A stretch of 64,000 bases of DNA from positions 124,001 through 188,000 of the forward strand of contig NZ_JADDXU010000004.1 in assembly GCF_015163075.1 (NCBI RefSeq), in the 5' to 3' direction. Below, one piece after another: positions 60,678 to 64,000 of the stretch; position 1 is the first letter of the stretch, and every line of letters starts with the position of its first letter. This DNA is from Streptomyces justiciae. Lineage in GTDB: Bacteria; Actinomycetota; Actinomycetes; Streptomycetales; Streptomycetaceae. Position numbers and translations under genes: made by a program. The notes beneath the pieces are model-generated. The model saw only the letters and a list, made by a program, of their open reading frames with translations. It was not told where the DNA came from and did no database searches.

Positions 60678-63600
60678 ATGACGCACCTCGCACGTCCGCG
60701 CCCCCGCGCGAGACGCTGGGCGGGCCGCCTCGCGGGCCTGACCGCCGTGTCACTGTTCCTCGGCCTCGCCGCTCCGGTGACCTCCGCGACCGCCGCTGAA
60801 ACCGCTGACATCACCGACGGACTCGCCCTCTGGTACAAGCTCGACAGCGCCTCCGGCAGCACCGTCACCGATGCCTCCGGCAACGGCCGCGACGGCACGG
60901 TCAGCGGCACCGCCGACTGGTCGGGCACCGGCCAGGGTCTCGCCTTCAACGGCTCCGACACCTACGTCAAGGTGCCGAACGACGTCCTGAAGGGCATGAG
61001 TTCGATCACCGTCTCGACGGACGTGCTGATCGACTCGACGCAGTCCACGCCGTACTTCATCTACGGCTTCGGCAACTCCAGCGGCAGCAGCGGCAACGGC
61101 TACCTCTTCACCACCGGCAACTCCCTGCGCACCTCGATCGCGACCGGCAACTGGTCGACGGAGCAGACCACCAAGCCCGCCGACTCGCACAACCTGACCC
61201 GTGCGGTGTGGAAGCACCTCACCTACACCCAGACCGGCTCGACCGGTGTGCTGTACGAGGACGGCGTCGAGGTCGGCCGCAACACCGCGGTCACCATCAC
61301 CCCGGGCGCCATCGGCTCCGGCACCACCACCGCCAACTACATAGGCAAGTCCGTCTACTCGGGCGACAAGCTCTTCAAGGGCCGCATCCGCGACTTCCGG
61401 GTCTACGACCGTGCCCTGGACGCCTCCGAGGTCGAGCAGCTCTCGCTCCCCGTGGCCACCCAGGGCGTCGCCGACGACAAGGCGGCCCTCGACCTCGGCG
61501 ACACCAGCGCCGTCACCGCCGACCTGGACCTGCCGAAGACCGGTACGGCGGGCGGCTCCACGATCAGCTGGGCCAGCGACAACACCGCCGCCGTCTCCGA
61601 CACCGGCAAGGTGACCCGCCCCGCCGCCGGTGAACCCAACGCCCACGCGACGCTCACCGCGACCCTGAAGAAGGGCACGGTGACCGACACCCGGACCTTC
61701 GACGTCACGGTCCTGCCCGCCTTCGACGACAAGACCGCCACCGAGCAGGCCGCGCAGGCGCTGACCGTCCACAACCTCGACGACGTCCGCGGCAGCCTCA
61801 CGCTCCCCGCGGACGGCGACTACGGCACCAAGGTGGCCTGGGCCTCGGCGAGTTCGGACGTCATCACCGACGACGGAGTCGTCCACCGTCCCGCGCACGG
61901 CGACGGCGCCACCACCGTCGAACTGATCGCCACCGTCACCAAGGGCGACGCGGCCACGACCCGCACCTTCACCGCGAAGGTCCCCGAACTCCCCAAGCAG
62001 GAAGCCCTCAAGGGCTACATGTTCAGCTACTTCACCGGCGAGGGCACCTCGGACGGCGAACAGCTCTACGCGGCCCTCAGCAAGGGCAACAACCCGCTGA
62101 AGTGGCGGGAGTTGAATGACGGCAAGCCGGTCCTGACCTCCACGCTCGGCGAGAAGGGCCTGCGCGACCCGTTCATCATCCGCTCCCCGGAGGGCGACAA
62201 GTTCTACCAGATCGCCACCGACCTGCGGATCTACGGCAACGGCGACTGGGACGCCGCCCAGCGCAGCGGCAGCAAGTCCATCATGGTCTGGGAGTCCACC
62301 GACCTCGTCCACTGGACCAACCAGCGCCTGGTGAAGGTCTCCCCGGACAGCGCCGGCAACACCTGGGCGCCGGAGGCCTTCTACGACGCCGAGCGCGGCG
62401 AGTACGTGGTCTTCTGGGCGTCGAAGCTGTACGACAACGACGCGCACTCCGGCGACACGTACAACCGCATGATGTACGCGACCACCCGCGACTTCTACAC
62501 CTTCAGCGAGCCCAAGGTCTGGATCGACCGCGGCTACTCGGTCATCGACTCCACGATGATCCAGCGCAACGGCACCTACTACCGCCTGTCGAAGGACGAG
62601 CGGAACAACACCTCCTCCACCCCCAACAGCAAGTTCATCTTCGAGGAGAAGAGCGACTCGATCCTCGGTTCGTGGACCCCGGTCGCCGAGGGCATCGGCA
62701 AGGGCGCGATGAGCGCCGCCGAGGGGCCGCTGGTGTTCAAGTCGAACACCGAGGAGAAGTGGTACGCGTTCCTCGACGAGTTCGGCGGCCGCGGCTACAT
62801 CCCCTTCGAGACCACCGACCTCGACTCCGGCGTCTGGACCCCGGCCACCGACTACGACCTGCCGGCCAAGCCACGCCACGGCACGGTCCTGCCGGTCACC
62901 CAGGCCGAGTACGACCGGCTGCTGCGCGCCTACCAGCCCGACCAGCTGGTGGAGAGCGTCGAGGACATCCAGGTCAAGACCCGGACCGGTGAGGCCCCGG
63001 TCCTGCCGGCCACCGTCATCGCCACCTACGCCGACGGCGTCAAGCGCCCCGTCGCCGTCGACTGGGAGGACGTCCCCGAGTCGAAGTACGCGCAGCCCGG
63101 CACCTTCACGGTCACCGGCAGCCTGCCCGACGGCGCCGCACTACCGGTCCAGGCCGAGGTCACCGTCTCGGCGGAGGGTCCGGACGTCCCGGCGGACCTG
63201 CTCCTGGAGTACGACTTCGACGAGACCGGCGGCAACATCGCCCGCGACGCCAGCGGCCACGGCTACCACGGCACCTACGCCCGAACTCCCGCCTTCGGCA
63301 CCGGAGTGGACGGCGGCTCGTTCAAGATGTCCGGCGACTCGGCCACGTCCCCGTACGTGAAGATCCCCAACGGGGTGCTGAAGAACGCCGACAGCGTGAC
63401 CGTCTCGACGTACGCCAAGTGGCAGGGCGGCGCGAGCTTCCAGTGGCTCTTCGGGCTCGGCCCCGACAGCAACAAGTACCTGTTCGCCACGCCGTCCAAC
63501 GGCGGCTCCAGCCTCTACTCGGCCATCACCAAGGCGAGTTGGTCCGCCGAGTCGAAGCTGACGGCCGGCTCGCAGCTCACACCCGGTGAGTGGCGGCATG

Positions 63601-64000
63601 TCACGGTGACGTTGGACGGCTCGACCGGGATCATGGTCCTCTACGTCGACGGCATCGAGGCAGCCCGCACCACGACCGGCATCAAGCCGTCCGAACTGTA
63701 CGACGCCAACAAGGACTACAGCGGCTACATCGGCCGCTCCCTCTACTCGGCCGACCCCTACTTCGGCGGCGAGGTCGACGACTTCCGCATCTACGACCGG
63801 GCCCTGACGGCCGCGGAGGTCATGGAGCTCAGCGGCAACACCGCAGGCATCGCCAAGGCCACGCAGACCGACCTGAAGGTCGACGCGATCATCGACAACG
63901 CTGACAGCAAGATCACGCTCCCGCTGAAGGAAGGCGCCGATCTCACCTCGCTGGCACCGGAGTTCACCCTCGCCCACGGCGCCGCGATCAGCCCCGCCTC
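60678..64000 (+). CDS. secreted LamG/GH43 arabinan-type glycoside hydrolase (partial)
   Basis: The first 1107 codons of a very large exported enzyme that continues past the window. The signal peptide (RARRWAGRLAGLTAVSLFLG) is cut near TSATAAE. A first LamG/concanavalin domain (about 47-255, LALWYKLDSASGSTVTDASG), two Ig-like repeats (about 260-435), a GH43 five-blade propeller (about 445-745) with RDPFIIRSPEGDKFYQIATD (general-base Asp), TWAPEAFYDAERGEYVVFW (catalytic Glu) and DSTMIQRNGTYY, another Ig-like module, and a second LamG (about 843-1050) with YDFDETGGNIARDASGHGY. Likely arabinanase or arabinofuranosidase; the specificity is not proven. The upstream region has TTGTTCGAAAC and TTGACG/TTGACA boxes but no clear -10. 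Confidence 0.85.
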   Translation, partial: MTHLARPRPRARRWAGRLAGLTAVSLFLGLAAPVTSATAAETADITDGLALWYKLDSASGSTVTDASGNGRDGTVSGTADWSGTGQGLAFNGSDTYVKVPNDVLKGMSSITVSTDVLIDSTQSTPYFIYGFGNSSGSSGNGYLFTTGNSLRTSIATGNWSTEQTTKPADSHNLTRAVWKHLTYTQTGSTGVLYEDGVEVGRNTAVTITPGAIGSGTTTANYIGKSVYSGDKLFKGRIRDFRVYDRALDASEVEQLSLPVATQGVADDKAALDLGDTSAVTADLDLPKTGTAGGSTISWASDNTAAVSDTGKVTRPAAGEPNAHATLTATLKKGTVTDTRTFDVTVLPAFDDKTATEQAAQALTVHNLDDVRGSLTLPADGDYGTKVAWASASSDVITDDGVVHRPAHGDGATTVELIATVTKGDAATTRTFTAKVPELPKQEALKGYMFSYFTGEGTSDGEQLYAALSKGNNPLKWRELNDGKPVLTSTLGEKGLRDPFIIRSPEGDKFYQIATDLRIYGNGDWDAAQRSGSKSIMVWESTDLVHWTNQRLVKVSPDSAGNTWAPEAFYDAERGEYVVFWASKLYDNDAHSGDTYNRMMYATTRDFYTFSEPKVWIDRGYSVIDSTMIQRNGTYYRLSKDERNNTSSTPNSKFIFEEKSDSILGSWTPVAEGIGKGAMSAAEGPLVFKSNTEEKWYAFLDEFGGRGYIPFETTDLDSGVWTPATDYDLPAKPRHGTVLPVTQAEYDRLLRAYQPDQLVESVEDIQVKTRTGEAPVLPATVIATYADGVKRPVAVDWEDVPESKYAQPGTFTVTGSLPDGAALPVQAEVTVSAEGPDVPADLLLEYDFDETGGNIARDASGHGYHGTYARTPAFGTGVDGGSFKMSGDSATSPYVKIPNGVLKNADSVTVSTYAKWQGGASFQWLFGLGPDSNKYLFATPSNGGSSLYSAITKASWSAESKLTAGSQLTPGEWRHVTVTLDGSTGIMVLYVDGIEAARTTTGIKPSELYDANKDYSGYIGRSLYSADPYFGGEVDDFRIYDRALTAAEVMELSGNTAGIAKATQTDLKVDAIIDNADSKITLPLKEGADLTSLAPEFTLAHGAAISPA

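Noticed and set aside
60750..62879. Long minus-strand frame opposite the GH43 gene
   Set aside because: Gly/Val/Arg-rich antisense shadow. The plus strand shows a signal peptide, LamG and GH43 motifs in one uninterrupted frame.

Overview
The window is a high-GC (about 70%) actinobacterial chromosome segment, almost certainly Streptomyces. The signs are strong G/C bias at third codon positions, GTG starts, ATGA/GTGA gene overlaps, many HPK7-type two-component pairs, SpoIIE-type phosphatases, a CebR-type operator on a secreted glycosidase and DevR/OsdR-type dormancy genes. I see no rRNA, tRNA, CRISPR array, prophage or insertion sequence. About 60 genes are supported. One large gene runs off the right edge.

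Layout. 1-4.2 kb (minus strand): a two-component pair, an alanyl-tRNA-synthetase-like protein reduced to its aminoacylation half, and a hemerythrin. 4.4-7.6 kb: a MacB/FtsX-type ABC exporter with a curious 31-codon ORF at the ATPase/permease junction. 7.7-14.4 kb: a membrane-anchored protein, a flavodoxin-like reductase, a secreted SGNH lipase and an MMPL transporter (the last two preceded by the same palindrome), then a second HPK7 pair. 14.5-20.9 kb: three methyltransferases, a GNAT protein, a divergent tautomerase/MarR pair with a clear operator, and a large TPR protein. 21.0-22.9 kb: a secreted GH5 mannanase with FN3 and CBM2 modules behind a perfect CebR box. 22.9-26.0 kb: a heavily deleted DUF2255/SDR chimeric pseudogene, an AAA ATPase, a BlaI/M56 pair and a TerB protein. 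26.2-33.9 kb: two overlapping CNNM/CBS genes, a fructosamine-kinase-like protein, an MFS exporter, a YCII protein, a frameshifted SpoIIE phosphatase and a methyltransferase.

34-47.3 kb is the most coherent region, a hypoxia/nitric-oxide/dormancy island. It holds an Rv1733c-like membrane protein, an Acg-type nitroreductase, a STAS protein, two FMN-binding pyridoxamine-oxidase-fold proteins, a DoxX protein, the OsdR/OsdK (DevR/DevS-like) two-component system, a PAS-SpoIIE phosphatase, flavohemoglobin plus NarK, and a Roadblock protein. Palindromes of the form GGGCCGNNCGGCCC recur before most transcription units (about nine good copies), which points to one regulon run by OsdR. An ArsR regulator, a PPK2 polyphosphate kinase and a small Cys-rich protein follow.

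49-64 kb: a beta-propeller protein, a secreted GATase-like protein, a Tat-exported beta-carbonic anhydrase, a DUF485/acetate-permease pair, a YceI protein, a GNAT protein ending in a tandem repeat, a translationally coupled TROVE/vWA plus ARPP-2-like pair (possible RNA-repair or RNA quality-control system), a DinB protein, a nitrobindin, a DUF1801 protein, and the first 1107 codons of a secreted LamG/GH43 arabinan-type hydrolase.
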